DNA of 64,000 bases from Providencia alcalifaciens (GTDB taxonomy: Bacteria; Pseudomonadota; Gammaproteobacteria; Enterobacterales; Enterobacteriaceae): positions 4,671,353 to 4,735,352 of the forward strand of contig JAOQNJ010000001.1 in assembly GCA_025961275.1 (NCBI GenBank). The letters are read 5' to 3'. This document shows, piece by piece, positions 47,062 to 56,721 of the stretch (positions are counted from its first letter, which is position 1; the number at the start of each line of letters is the position of its first letter). The translations under genes were made by a program, and so were the position numbers. The notes beneath the pieces were generated by a model, which was not told where the DNA came from, made no database searches, and was given only the letters and a program-made list of their open reading frames with translations.

Positions 47062-48969
47062 ATGGCTTTAATTAATTTGTCCGGTGCATATCTTGCCTTT
47101 AGTGATGCACCTTTATTGGATAATACAGAAATACATATCGAAGAGAACGAACGTGTCTGTTTGGTCGGTCGTAATGGTGCCGGCAAGTCAACATTAATGC
47201 GTGTATTAACGAAAGAACAGCCTCTTGATGATGGGCAGCTACTTTATCAACAAGATTTAGTGGTTGCACGTTTACAACAAGATCCCCCACGCAATGTTGA
47301 AGGAACTATTTTTGATTTTGTTGCGGAAGGTGTAGCAGAGCAAGCTGAGTACCTCAAAGACTATCATCATATTTCGAAACTAGTCGAAGAAGATCCAAGT
47401 GAAAAGAATTTAAATAAACTCGCTGAAGTACAAGAGATTCTGGATACCCGTAATTTATGGTTATTAGACTCACGTATCAGTGATGTACTTAAAAAACTAG
47501 ATTTGCCTGCTGATGCACAACTGTCTTCACTGTCTGGTGGATGGTTACGCAAGGCAGCGCTGGGTCGTGCATTAGTTAGCAATCCACGGGTATTATTTCT
47601 CGATGAGCCAACGAACCACTTAGATATCGAAACTATTCTGTGGTTAGAAAACTTTTTGAAAGATTTCCAAGGTAGCATTGTATTTATCTCCCATGACCGT
47701 TCCTTTATTCGTAATATGGCAACACGTATTATTGATCTGGATAGAGGGAAGTTAATGTCATGGCCGGGTAACTATGACAATTATCTGGAAGCTAAAGAAG
47801 AAGCTTTGCGTGTGGAAGAGATGCAAAATGCAGAATTCGATCGCAAACTGGCACAAGAAGAAACTTGGATCCGCCAAGGCATCAAAGCGAGACGTACGCG
47901 TAATGAAGGCCGTGTACGGGCATTAAAAGCATTACGTGTCGAACGCTCAGAGCGCCGTGAAGTGATGGGTAGTGCGAAAATGCAGGTTGGGGAAGCAGCT
48001 CGTTCTGGGAAAATCGTTTTTGAGATGGAAAACGTTAACTACCAAATCGATGGCAAAGTATTGGTTAATGACTTCAGTGCTCAAGTTATGCGTGGTGACA
48101 AAATTGCGCTAGTTGGGCCGAATGGCTGCGGTAAAACGACATTGTTAAAGTTAATGCTTGGTGATTTACAGGCAGACAGTGGAAAAGTACATTGTGGGAC
48201 CAAGCTAGAAGTCGCTTATTTTGACCAACATCGTGCAGCATTAGACCCAGATAAAACAGTTATGGATAACCTTGCGGAAGGTAAGCAAGAAGTCATGGTT
48301 AATGGTAAACCACGTCATGTTTTAGGCTATTTACAAGACTTCATGTTCCCACCAAAACGTGCGATGACACCTGTTCGTGCGTTGTCAGGTGGTGAACGTA
48401 ATAGATTGCTGCTTGCCCGTTTATTTTTAAAACCAAGCAATTTATTGATCCTCGATGAACCAACAAACGACCTCGATGTAGAAACGCTTGAACTACTCGA
48501 AGAGCTGGTAGACGGCTACCAAGGTACTATTTTATTAGTGAGCCATGACCGTGAATTCGTTGATAACAGTGTGACAGAGTGTTGGATTTTTGAAGGTGAC
48601 GGTATTATTAACCGTTTCACTGGTGGTTATTTTGATGCTCAGCAGCAAAAAGCACAAACAGTGAGTTTAAAAGTCCCACAACAAAGTAAAATCGCGAATC
48701 AAGATAAATCTCTTAAGGAAAAAGAACCTACAAAGCGAAATAATAAGATTAGCTATCATTTACTCCGTGAATTAGAACAACTACCATCCAAGTTGGAGCA
48801 ACTTGAAACTGAACTTGAAAAGTTGCAAGCAATTGTGGGTGATGCTGACTTCTTTAATCAACCTCATGATGAGACAGAAAAAACATTGAGTAAGTTGACT
48901 GAGAAAGAGCAAGAGTTGGAAAAAGCATTTGATCGTTGGCAAGAACTTGAGTTATTGAAAAATAGCTAA
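47062..48969 (+). CDS. uup: ABC-F family ATPase Uup
   Basis: Uup is a soluble ABC-F protein with two ATPase cassettes that acts on ribosomes and lowers precise transposon excision in E. coli. The 635-residue product has Walker A GRNGAGKST and GPNGCGKTT, signatures LSGGWLRKAALGRAL and LSGGERNRLLLARL, and Walker B VLFLDEPTNHLD and LILDEPTNDLD. A C-terminal coiled coil (about residues 560-635; LEQLETELEKLQ) is the DNA-binding domain characteristic of Uup. Confidence 0.96.
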   Translation: MALINLSGAYLAFSDAPLLDNTEIHIEENERVCLVGRNGAGKSTLMRVLTKEQPLDDGQLLYQQDLVVARLQQDPPRNVEGTIFDFVAEGVAEQAEYLKDYHHISKLVEEDPSEKNLNKLAEVQEILDTRNLWLLDSRISDVLKKLDLPADAQLSSLSGGWLRKAALGRALVSNPRVLFLDEPTNHLDIETILWLENFLKDFQGSIVFISHDRSFIRNMATRIIDLDRGKLMSWPGNYDNYLEAKEEALRVEEMQNAEFDRKLAQEETWIRQGIKARRTRNEGRVRALKALRVERSERREVMGSAKMQVGEAARSGKIVFEMENVNYQIDGKVLVNDFSAQVMRGDKIALVGPNGCGKTTLLKLMLGDLQADSGKVHCGTKLEVAYFDQHRAALDPDKTVMDNLAEGKQEVMVNGKPRHVLGYLQDFMFPPKRAMTPVRALSGGERNRLLLARLFLKPSNLLILDEPTNDLDVETLELLEELVDGYQGTILLVSHDREFVDNSVTECWIFEGDGIINRFTGGYFDAQQQKAQTVSLKVPQQSKIANQDKSLKEKEPTKRNNKISYHLLRELEQLPSKLEQLETELEKLQAIVGDADFFNQPHDETEKTLSKLTEKEQELEKAFDRWQELELLKNS

Positions 48970-49005
48970 TTCTTATAATTAGGAAACAAGAAGGGGCGAA
49001 TCACC

Positions 49006-50280
49006 TTGTGTTCTCATGAATCTCATGAACATGTGCTGTGTACACAGTGCGACATGCTCGTTGCAGTGCCTGAATTAAAACAAGGCACTAAAGCGACCTG
49101 TCCGCGCTGCCATACGACGCTAATCGCAAAGTGGCGTTATCCTTACAAGCAGCCTGCAGCTTATGCGTTTAGTGCATTAATAATGTTGTTTGTTGCTTGC
49201 TTATTTCCTTTTGTGAAAATGAGTGCGGCTGGCATCGAAAATGAAATCTCGATATTTCAAATTATTGAGATTATATCTACGACACGCTATAGCGGTTTAG
49301 CCCTCTTTTTTCTGTTTTTTGCATTGGTTATCCCTGCTTTTTGTATGATAACTATCATACTGCTTGGTTTACAGGTATATATTCCCAAAAAGCCGAAGGT
49401 ATGGATAAGTCGTATTTTGTTCCAGATGAAATCTTGGTGTATGGCGGAAATTTTTCTCGCGGGTGTTCTGGTTAGCTTCGTAAAATTGATTGCTTATGGT
49501 GACATCGGTGTTGGCTTAAGTTTTCTGCCATACTGCCTATACTGTGTTTTGCAAGTCAGGGCATTTCAATGCCTTGATCGACACTGGATGTGGAATAAAA
49601 TTGAAGCTGCTCCTAAGATTGAGCAGAAATTAAAAGTGGGGCAGACAGGGATAAGCCAAAATATCAGATTGTGCTTAGTTTGTACTGCTATTTTACCCTC
49701 AGAGCAGTCTCAGTGCCCTCGGTGTTATGCACATGGTAGTGTGCGTAAAAATCAAAGTATACAGTGGACGTTGGCACTTTTATTAACTTCAATTATCTTA
49801 TATATCCCAGCGAATGTGCTACCTGTTATGACAACGAGCATGTTGGGAAGTGACTTGCATTCGACCATTATGGATGGGGTAATTTTACTTTGGGGTGATG
49901 GGTCATATCCTGTCGCATTAATTATTTTTATTGCCAGTATTATGGTGCCATCTTTAAAAATGATAGGTATCGCATGGTTGTGTCTAGATTCGCAAGGATA
50001 TGGAAATCGAGATCCACATAGAATGCATTTTATTTATGAGTTAGTCGAATATGTTGGACGTTGGTCTATGATTGATGTCTTTGTGATTACCATTTTGGCT
50101 TCATTAGTACAAATGGGTCAATTAATGAGCATAGTCCCCGCACAGGGCGTTATTTTCTTTGGTGTCGTCGTTATTTTAACGATGTTTGCTGCGATAACTT
50201 TTGACCCTAGATTGACATGGGATCGCTGTGAAAAGAGAAATGCGTTAAAAGCTGTCGAACAAGAAGGAGCTATCGGGTGA
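49006..50280 (+). CDS. pqiA: Intermembrane transport protein PqiA
   Basis: PqiA is the inner-membrane partner of the PqiABC lipid-transport system that spans the periplasm. The start is a TTG at 49006, preceded by AAGGGGCG; it gives MCSHESHEHVLCTQCDML, matching the E. coli N terminus (MCEHH...). The 424-residue product carries two copies of the PqiA unit, each with a zinc-ribbon CxxC pair (CTQC...CPRC and CLVC...CPRC) and four membrane helices. LLWGDGSYPVALIIFIASI is typical. It overlaps pqiB by four bases (GTGA). Confidence 0.93.
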   Translation: MCSHESHEHVLCTQCDMLVAVPELKQGTKATCPRCHTTLIAKWRYPYKQPAAYAFSALIMLFVACLFPFVKMSAAGIENEISIFQIIEIISTTRYSGLALFFLFFALVIPAFCMITIILLGLQVYIPKKPKVWISRILFQMKSWCMAEIFLAGVLVSFVKLIAYGDIGVGLSFLPYCLYCVLQVRAFQCLDRHWMWNKIEAAPKIEQKLKVGQTGISQNIRLCLVCTAILPSEQSQCPRCYAHGSVRKNQSIQWTLALLLTSIILYIPANVLPVMTTSMLGSDLHSTIMDGVILLWGDGSYPVALIIFIASIMVPSLKMIGIAWLCLDSQGYGNRDPHRMHFIYELVEYVGRWSMIDVFVITILASLVQMGQLMSIVPAQGVIFFGVVVILTMFAAITFDPRLTWDRCEKRNALKAVEQEGAIG

Positions 50281-51926
50281 GTGAACAAGAAACATCACAG
50301 TCTAATGCCAAAGTTAGTAAACTGAAAAGCTGGTCACCCGTTTGGGTGATCCCGATCATCACTGTCCTTATTGGTGCTTGGATATTGTTTTACAACTTTA
50401 GTCATCAAGGACCGCAGGTCACTTTGATCACTTACAATGCAGAAGGCATTGAGGCGGGTAAAACTAAAATTAAGAGCCGTAGTGTTGATATTGGTATCGT
50501 TGAAAGTGTGACATTAGATGACAACTTTAGCCGAGTTGTTATTAAAGCGCGCCTTAACAGTAATATGGAAGATTTGTTGCGTACAGATTCTGCTTTTTGG
50601 ATAGTCAAACCGACGATTGGCCGTGATGGTGTGACAGGATTAGGCACATTGTTGTCTGGTGTTTTTATTGAATTACAACCGGGCCGAGATACTAAAGAGC
50701 ATTCTGAATTTACATTATTGGACTCACCGCCTTTAGCTTCTCCAGACGCTGAAGGTATTCGCATCGTACTCAGTAGTCAGAAAGCTGGGCAATTAAATGC
50801 AGGGGACCCAGTATTGTTCAGAGGCTATCGCGTCGGATCCGTTGAGACTAGCGATTTCGATATGAATAATCGTGATATGCGCTATCAACTGTTTATCAAC
50901 GCGCCTTTTGACAAATTAATAAGCTCAAATGTACGATTCTGGAAAGATAGCGGAATTGCATTTGACATGTCATCGCAAGGTATTCACGTTGAATTAGGTT
51001 CTATAGCAACTCTGTTGTCAGGCGGAGTTAGCTTTGATGTACCAGCTGGGTGGCTTCCAGGTGACAGTGTTAAAGAAGCTGCGGAATTTAAATTATTTGA
51101 TAACCAAAGCAGCATTCAGAATTCTCTCTACACTGAATATCAAGACTTTGTGATGTTTTTCTCTGATTCTATCCGAGGACTACAGCCTGGAGCCCCTGTC
51201 GAGTTCCGAGGTATTCGCTTAGGAACTGTTGCACAAGTCCCTTTCTATACAGAAGGCCTAGATCAAAAATTGGATAACGATTTCCGTATCCCTGTGTTGA
51301 TTCATATTGAACCAGAGCGTTTTGCTAAAGATGTCGGCGCTGATTTTAATCTGAAAAATGAACTTGAATTAGCGATGAAAAATGGGCTTAGAGCCTCATT
51401 AAAATCAGGAAATTTATTAACAGGTGCACTATTTGTTGACCTCGATTTCGTGCAGAATGTGCCTGAATATAAAGGACCAGATGTTGTTGCAGGATACAAA
51501 ATCATTCCAACGACGAGTGGTGGTTTAGCGCAAATTCAGCAGAAAGTCATTTCCGTACTGGATAAAATCAATAGCATGCCAATTGAGCCAATGTTGAATC
51601 AAACAACTCAGACACTTGCTGATGGGCAAAAAACCATTAAAGAAGCGCAAGTAATGCTTTCTGAATTGAATAAATTGATGGGAAGCAAAGATTTCCAGAA
51701 CTTGCCTCAAGATATGCAAAAAACATTGAGTGAAATGAATCGCGCAATGCAAGGGTTCCAACCAGGTTCGCCTGCATACAATAAGATGGTTGATAATATG
51801 CAGCGTTTAGATCAGGTTCTTAGAGAAGTTCAACCATTACTACGTACTTTGAATAATAAGAGCAATGCCCTTGTATTTGAAGCTGAGCCATCGAAGGATC
51901 CTGTACCTAAAGGAGTGAAAAAATAA
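50277..51926 (+). CDS. pqiB: MCE-family protein PqiB
   Basis: PqiB forms a periplasmic hexameric needle of stacked MCE rings for phospholipid transport between membranes. The 549-residue product (546 in E. coli) starts with GTG overlapping the pqiA stop. One membrane anchor (SPVWVIPIITVLIGAWILF, about residues 20-38) is followed by three MCE domains. Each has a variant of GDPVLFRGYRVGSV or GAPVEFRGIRLGTV. A C-terminal helical needle (about residues 420-530) follows. Its stop overlaps the pqiC start (TAATG). Confidence 0.95.
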   Translation: MSEQETSQSNAKVSKLKSWSPVWVIPIITVLIGAWILFYNFSHQGPQVTLITYNAEGIEAGKTKIKSRSVDIGIVESVTLDDNFSRVVIKARLNSNMEDLLRTDSAFWIVKPTIGRDGVTGLGTLLSGVFIELQPGRDTKEHSEFTLLDSPPLASPDAEGIRIVLSSQKAGQLNAGDPVLFRGYRVGSVETSDFDMNNRDMRYQLFINAPFDKLISSNVRFWKDSGIAFDMSSQGIHVELGSIATLLSGGVSFDVPAGWLPGDSVKEAAEFKLFDNQSSIQNSLYTEYQDFVMFFSDSIRGLQPGAPVEFRGIRLGTVAQVPFYTEGLDQKLDNDFRIPVLIHIEPERFAKDVGADFNLKNELELAMKNGLRASLKSGNLLTGALFVDLDFVQNVPEYKGPDVVAGYKIIPTTSGGLAQIQQKVISVLDKINSMPIEPMLNQTTQTLADGQKTIKEAQVMLSELNKLMGSKDFQNLPQDMQKTLSEMNRAMQGFQPGSPAYNKMVDNMQRLDQVLREVQPLLRTLNNKSNALVFEAEPSKDPVPKGVKK

Positions 51927-52483
51927 TGAGATATCTATTATCAATACTTGTTTTAATGCTGGCGGCTTGTAGTAGCACACCTGATAAAATGTACTATCAG
52001 TTGCCGGTGAAACCGCCGGCAACGCAAACTGCTACAGTGATGAGCGAACAAAATCAAGTTTGGTTGCAACGTGTTATGTTAGCGGATGTTCTTACATCAA
52101 ATGGAATTACTTATCAGACTTCTGATGTGAGTTACAGTAATGCTAGCGCCCATTTGTGGGCCAGCCCATTAGAGCAGCAGTTGGGGCAATCAATGGTTAG
52201 TGAGCTATCTTTAGCGTTGCCAGGACGGCTAGTATCACTGCAGCCATTGCAGAATTCACCGGATACGTTAGATATTACACTAACTGCGTTTAACGGCCGC
52301 TATGATGGCACTGTACTGGTTCAAGGCTTTTGGACATTATCTCGCGGTAAAGAGGTGATTCGTCGTAATTTTGATATTCAACTTGAGCAAAAAGAAGACG
52401 GCTATCCTGAGTTAGTTCGAACACTAGCAAATGGCTGGCAACAAGTTGCAGATGGAATGGTGAAAGAGATCAGTAAGCCTTAA
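51926..52483 (+). CDS. pqiC: Outer-membrane lipoprotein PqiC
   Basis: PqiC (formerly YmbA) is the lipoprotein that anchors the PqiB needle to the outer membrane. The 185-residue product has a lipoprotein signal ending in the lipobox LAAC (Cys at residue 15), followed by Ser-Ser, which favours outer-membrane sorting. The DUF330/ABC-transporter auxiliary fold continues to LVRTLANGWQQVADGMVKEI. It starts at TAATG after a clear AAGGAG within pqiB. Confidence 0.94.
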   Translation: MRYLLSILVLMLAACSSTPDKMYYQLPVKPPATQTATVMSEQNQVWLQRVMLADVLTSNGITYQTSDVSYSNASAHLWASPLEQQLGQSMVSELSLALPGRLVSLQPLQNSPDTLDITLTAFNGRYDGTVLVQGFWTLSRGKEVIRRNFDIQLEQKEDGYPELVRTLANGWQQVADGMVKEISKP

Positions 52484-52504
52484 TTAGCGTTATTATTGTT
52501 ATAT

Positions 52505-52546
52505 AAAATGCACCTCATATTTTAGTGAATAGAGGTGCATTTTTTA
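52505..52546 (+). terminator. Intrinsic terminator after pqiC
   Basis: AAAATGCACCTC / GAGGTGCATTTTTT stem with an AT-rich loop ends the rlmKL-uup-pqiABC cluster. Confidence 0.88.
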
Positions 52547-52796
52547 TTAATTCTGTTGTAAATCATCCAAATACACACGCTCATAAAATAACTAACAATA
52601 GAGAAAATAAACATAAATATATTAAATATCAAATAGTTGCTGTTTTTTGAATATACAAATCACATATATAACATTTATGACATTTATATGAAATTCTTTA
52701 CTTGATTTTCTATCAAGTGAGCGGTATTTCTATAGTGTAGCCGAATGAGATTCGCTACTGTTTTCTTTTCCATTTAAATGATGAGGGAAGTAAGGC

Positions 52797-52967
52797 ATGA
52801 AAAGACAGAAACGAGACCGTTTAGAAAGAGCTTTATCAAGAGGTTATCAAGCAGGAATTGCAGGGCGTTCAAAAGAGCTATGTCCCTATCAGGCTGTCGA
52901 TGCACGATCGCATTGGCTAGGAGGATGGCGTCAAGCTATGGATGACAGGGTAGTTCTCTCTGCTTAA
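52797..52967 (+). CDS. rmf: Ribosome modulation factor
   Basis: RMF binds 70S ribosomes in stationary phase and dimerises them into inactive 100S particles. The 56-residue product starts MKRQKRDRLERALSRGYQAG and contains GRSKELCPYQ and SHWLGGWRQAMDD, near-identical to E. coli RMF (55 residues). The 5' gap of 313 bases after pqiC is very AT-rich and must hold the growth-phase promoter. GAGGGAAG lies upstream of the ATG. The rmf-fabA neighbourhood is as in E. coli. Confidence 0.96.
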   Translation: MKRQKRDRLERALSRGYQAGIAGRSKELCPYQAVDARSHWLGGWRQAMDDRVVLSA

Positions 52968-53046
52968 GGGTAGACCTAACCATAACTTATCAATTAGAGA
53001 ACTCGAGTAAGCGGTTTTTTAATTCAATTCATATAGATAATTTTTA

Positions 53047-53071
53047 AACCTCCGCTATTGCGGAGGTTTTC
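53047..53071. terminator. Terminator after rmf
   Basis: Perfect 9-bp stem AACCTCCGC / GCGGAGGTT with a TATT loop, followed by TT on the plus strand and preceded by TTTTTAA (A-run on the other side). It may also serve fabA from the other strand. Confidence 0.75.
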
Positions 53072-53088
53072 GCACTAGAGACACTTAT

Positions 53089-53129
53089 ACCCATCATACT
53101 TAAAGTCAGTTTAGCATTTGGGTATAGTT
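53089..53129. repeat. Truncated ERIC/IRU-like remnant (copy J)
   Basis: TTATACCCATCATACTTAAAG followed soon by TTTGGGTATAG: the two outer arms of an ERIC-like repeat with most of the middle deleted. It lies just downstream of fabA. Confidence 0.5.
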
Positions 53130-53135
53130 ACTAAA

Positions 53136-53654
53136 TTAGAATACGCTAGTGTCTTTAAACAGGCCTACTTTAAGGTCGTTAGCGACGTAAATTACTTTAC
53201 CATCTACTAACACTTCACCATCTGCAAGTCCCATAATCAATTTACGGTTAATGACGCGTTTAAAATTGATACGATAAGTGACTTTTTTTGCTGTTGGTAG
53301 AATTTGACCAGTAAATTTCACTTCGCCAACACCAAGCGCACGGCCTTTACCTTCTCCGCCAAGCCACCCAAGATAAAAACCAACAAGCTGCCACATTGCA
53401 TCGAGTCCTAAGCAACCTGGCATAACAGGATCATTAACAAAATGGCAGCCAAAGAACCATAGGTCTGGATTGATATCCAGTTCAGCTTCGACATAGCCTT
53501 TATTAAAGGTACCACCATCTTCTGTCATTGTGATGATGCGATCCATCATCAACATGTTACCAGAGGGTAATGGTGGTCCATTTTCTCCAAATAATTCGCC
53601 TCTTCCAGAAGCTTCTAAATCAACCTTTGTGTAGGATCCGCGTTTATCAACCAT
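53136..53654 (-). CDS. fabA: 3-hydroxydecanoyl-ACP dehydratase/isomerase
   Basis: FabA dehydrates 3-hydroxydecanoyl-ACP and isomerises the product to cis-3-decenoyl-ACP, the branch point to unsaturated fatty acids. The 172-residue product equals E. coli in length. The hotdog fold has the catalytic His in [19 protein letters not shown] (near residue 71) and the catalytic Asp in the same block (near 85). The upstream region carries a convincing FadR-type site and promoter (see next entry). Confidence 0.97.
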   Translation of the reverse strand: MVDKRGSYTKVDLEASGRGELFGENGPPLPSGNMLMMDRIITMTEDGGTFNKGYVEAELDINPDLWFFGCHFVNDPVMPGCLGLDAMWQLVGFYLGWLGGEGKGRALGVGEVKFTGQILPTAKKVTYRINFKRVINRKLIMGLADGEVLVDGKVIYVANDLKVGLFKDTSVF

Positions 53655-53689
53655 GTTCTTCTGATAGCCTTAATTAAGTGTAAGAACAC

Positions 53690-53731
53690 AGGATAGCTTA
53701 CACTTGTACGCTGAACAACTCCGATCTGATA
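53690..53731 (-). promoter_or_regulatory. fabA promoter with FadR-like activator site
   Basis: Read on the minus strand, ATCAGATCGGAGTTGTTC is followed by TTGTTC (-35, 53713-53718), a 17-base spacer and TATCCT (-10, 53690-53695). The arrangement and bases closely follow the E. coli fabA promoter, where FadR binds over the -40 region as activator. FadR binding here is inferred from that match. Confidence 0.6.
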
Positions 53732-53738
53732 TTTTTCC

Positions 53739-55475
53739 TCAGCCAAGCCATTTTTGAAACCAAGGAAACTTTGGTTTTTCCGGTGAATTAGCGTGATTTA
53801 TACGTTCCTGAATTAAAGCTAACAGGTGTACATTATCATCTTCAACTTGCTGTTCAAAATAAGGCTGTTGTGTCAGTAAAGTAATAGCTTGAGCCACATG
53901 TTCAACGGGCCAAATATGGAATTGACCTTCCTTGACAGAGTTTAATACCGTGTCATTGACGTTGAGATGACGAACGTTAGACATTGGGATAATCACGCCT
54001 TGGTTACCTGTTAGGCCACGTTTAGCACAGATATCATAAAAACCTTCAATTTTCTCATTTACACCACCAATTGGTTGTACAAAACCAAACTGGTCAACAG
54101 CACCTGTTACCGCAATTTGCTGGTCGATAGGCTGTAGGGCCAATGCACTGATAAGAACGCACAGCTCAGCCAATGACGCACTATCTCCATCTACTTCACC
54201 ATAAGACTGTTCAAAGACAATGGAGGCTGAAAATGGCTGTGGTTGATCCAATTTCAGTTCATAATTCAAATAAGCTTGCATGATCATCATACCTTTAGCA
54301 TGAATATTTCCGCCTAGCTCAGCTTTGCGTTCAACATCAATGAATTCACCGTCACCTAAATGGACAACACAAGTGATACGTGATGGTTCTCCAAGCGCTT
54401 CAGGATGACCCGGATATTGCAAAACAGATAAACCATTAATTTGGCCGATAACGTCGCCTTCTGTTTTGATAAAAACTTGTTCTTGCAAAATATCGTCTTG
54501 AGTACGCTCTGAAAGAAAACTATGACGCCAGAGCCGATTTTCAATAGCTTCATTAAAGGCATCATTACCAATGAGATTGTTAGATTGATAATGGGATGCA
54601 TCAATCAATCTACGCGTTAACCAAAGAGTATCTAACGGTAAATTGAATTTATCTTCGCAAAAACGAGTTGCTTGAGTGAGCAACGCTGGCCAACCATCTG
54701 GAGCAATTTCTGGCAATTGATTTGTAACGATAATAGATTTGATATAACGCATCCATAAAGTCAATTGTTCTTCATTATCAAAGAACATCACTGGCTCATA
54801 TTCGCCATAAATTGCATTATCAAAGAGGTCGACGTGATTATATTCAAACTCTTCAAGTTCAAGTCGATCACCAACAATAATTAATTTGACGTCAAGAGGC
54901 TGTGACTCAATCTCAATCGGAAGAGGCTGGTTATCCGAAAAAGGTAGCCATTCGAGCCGGCGACGAGAAATCATATGTTGTAATCGTTGGCACATCAAAG
55001 GTTGAGAAATCAGAGCAGAAGCCGATATGATTAAGACTCCGCCATTGACATGATGCAGTAATCCCGGCACTAAACGCATTGATGGCGTGATATAACCAAA
55101 CAGTTGTTCTTGCTCAATCCAATGGCGATAAGCAATATTAGTTCGACTTGAAAAGCGGCTATTTATATCAGGTATCCATTCAAAAGCATCTTTGCTTTCA
55201 GAAAGCTGATAGTCACCATTAATTGGCGAGCATTTTGTAAGCAAAGGCTGAATAGCATCTGCAAATAACTGTAGATAGCTTTCATGTTCATCGGATTTGA
55301 TAAACATAAAACGAGTTCGAGCATTTTCTTTGATAAAACGCTCAACACTGTCAAACAACCTAGGCTGAATTTCAGACAGAATGGTAGGAGACAGAGTATC
55401 TGAAGAGACAAAATTTGCCTGGTAAGGCGTTAAGTCAGGTATTAGGCCTTGCCATGTTAGTTCTTGACTGATCAC
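53739..55475 (-). CDS. lonH: Lon-like protease LonH (YcbZ)
   Basis: A member of the Lon-related protease family (S16) whose E. coli version (YcbZ, 586 residues) has been linked to ribosome and translation phenotypes. The 578-residue product has a degenerate N-terminal ATPase-like half, where no good P-loop is visible. The C-terminal Lon protease domain has the catalytic Ser in EVDGDSASLAELCVL and the Lys in GGVNEKIEGFYDIC. CVVHLGDGEFIDVERKAEL is also typical. It lies upstream of fabA on the same strand, as in E. coli. Confidence 0.92.
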   Translation of the reverse strand: MISQELTWQGLIPDLTPYQANFVSSDTLSPTILSEIQPRLFDSVERFIKENARTRFMFIKSDEHESYLQLFADAIQPLLTKCSPINGDYQLSESKDAFEWIPDINSRFSSRTNIAYRHWIEQEQLFGYITPSMRLVPGLLHHVNGGVLIISASALISQPLMCQRLQHMISRRRLEWLPFSDNQPLPIEIESQPLDVKLIIVGDRLELEEFEYNHVDLFDNAIYGEYEPVMFFDNEEQLTLWMRYIKSIIVTNQLPEIAPDGWPALLTQATRFCEDKFNLPLDTLWLTRRLIDASHYQSNNLIGNDAFNEAIENRLWRHSFLSERTQDDILQEQVFIKTEGDVIGQINGLSVLQYPGHPEALGEPSRITCVVHLGDGEFIDVERKAELGGNIHAKGMMIMQAYLNYELKLDQPQPFSASIVFEQSYGEVDGDSASLAELCVLISALALQPIDQQIAVTGAVDQFGFVQPIGGVNEKIEGFYDICAKRGLTGNQGVIIPMSNVRHLNVNDTVLNSVKEGQFHIWPVEHVAQAITLLTQQPYFEQQVEDDNVHLLALIQERINHANSPEKPKFPWFQKWLG

Positions 55476-55655
55476 TATAATTTTTCTGCTATTAATATGA
55501 TTATAAGTAAAATGCCTGTCGGTGAGCCGGCGCGTATGTCTGAATCCTGTTTGGATATTTTACATTATTTTCAGGTCAGTTTATTACCCAATGGGCAAGG
55601 CTGCTATATTAACGTCTGAGCGTCAATCTTGCAGCAATAATTGTCGTATTATCGG

Positions 55656-55832
55656 TTAGAATAGAGAAAATAAAAGTACAACAGGGAAACTCATCGGCCA
55701 TGTTAAGCCTATAAGTATCGCGCTGAGTAATCGCATAAAAATATTAGGGTCTTTAGTTACGAGTAGTGTTATAAGAGCAGAACATACGCCTCCGATCCCG
55801 TATATGAGGAGCATGCATTCAAATGTAGACAT
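55656..55832 (-). CDS. GhoT/OrtT-family small membrane toxin
   Basis: A 58-residue, two-helix hydrophobic protein: MSTFECMLLIYGIGGV..., then MRLLSAILIGLTWPMSFPV and VVLLFSLF at the C terminus. The RxLSAxLxGxTWPMSxPVxLLFSLF block is diagnostic of E. coli GhoT and OrtT (both 57 residues), inner-membrane toxins that collapse the proton motive force. No ghoS antitoxin gene is adjacent: upstream on this strand is only spacer and then matP in the opposite direction, which favours an orphan OrtT-like role. The ribosome site is weak, suggesting low expression. The remaining spacer to lonH (55476-55655) contains no gene. Confidence 0.88.
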   Translation of the reverse strand: MSTFECMLLIYGIGGVCSALITLLVTKDPNIFMRLLSAILIGLTWPMSFPVVLLFSLF

Positions 55833-55996
55833 GCTAATTTATTAAATTGTTAACAGTTAAACGCGGATTGTACACTAATTTGTACTCAGTTGTTATCTAC
55901 TTTGTGAATGGTAAGTTGACAATTATTCTATGATTACGCATTTTTCTTCTAAAATTGCTACTATAGAATCAAATTCGATTTTCATCAGGAAAAAAT

Positions 55997-56461
55997 ATGA
56001 AATATCAGCAGCTTGAAAATCTTGAATGTGGCTGGAAATGGGATTATCTGATTAAAAAATCCAGAGGTGGTGAACTGATCACGCGTTATATAGAAAGGAG
56101 TGCTGAAGATGAAGCCATTGCCTTGCTGTTGAAGATGGAAAATTGCCCAACCGAGGTTTTAAAGTGGATCTCTCTTCATATGAATCCACAATTAGATAAT
56201 CGTATGAAGCAAAGTATTCGAGCAAGACGCAAGCGGCATTTTAATGCAGAACATCCTCATACAAGAAAAAAATCCATTGATCTTGATTTTTCTGTTTGGC
56301 AACGCTTATCTAACCTTGCAGTAAATCGAAATAAAACATTATCAGAAACGATCATCCAATTGATAGAAGATGCAGAACATAAAGATAAATATGAGAATCA
56401 GATGAGTTCATTAAAACAAGATTTGCAAGCCATTTTAGGTAGTGCTAATACGGAAAAATAA
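55997..56461 (+). CDS. matP: Macrodomain Ter protein MatP
   Basis: MatP binds matS sites and organises the Ter macrodomain, linking it to the division machinery and excluding MukBEF from Ter. The 154-residue product (150 in E. coli) opens [21 protein letters not shown]. The basic [18 protein letters not shown] region (about 70-90) and the ribbon-helix-helix segment [18 protein letters not shown] follow, ending in a coiled-coil tail. Its MukB partner is also encoded in this window. Confidence 0.96.
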   Translation: MKYQQLENLECGWKWDYLIKKSRGGELITRYIERSAEDEAIALLLKMENCPTEVLKWISLHMNPQLDNRMKQSIRARRKRHFNAEHPHTRKKSIDLDFSVWQRLSNLAVNRNKTLSETIIQLIEDAEHKDKYENQMSSLKQDLQAILGSANTEK

Positions 56462-56661
56462 ATTTGGTGATCGTTACATGATCTATCCTGATCGTTTCCT
56501 TCGGTGAACAAGCTTACCTTTATCATCCTTCCTCTCCGTAATGGGCATTCTAGTTACGACCTTATTATGTTCGAATTGTTGGTATTTTAAGTGTCGGTTT
56601 TGTGATAATAAGGGAAACTTTACCTAGGGGACGATGACGTTTTTTTCGATAATTTAACGAT

Positions 56662-56690
56662 AAAAAAACCCCATAAAATGGGGTTTTTTA
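56662..56690 (-). terminator. Terminator of ompA
   Basis: On the minus strand AACCCCATTTTATGGGGTT forms a hairpin ending in TTTTTTT, about 30 bases after the ompA stop. Confidence 0.95.
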
Positions 56691-56721
56691 TTCTGTACGA
56701 AATTCAAACTAGGGCTAGTAA

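Noticed and set aside
53739..55475. Treating lonH as a classical Lon protease
   Set aside because: It lacks the normal Lon N domain and a clear Walker A; length and motifs match the YcbZ/LonH branch.
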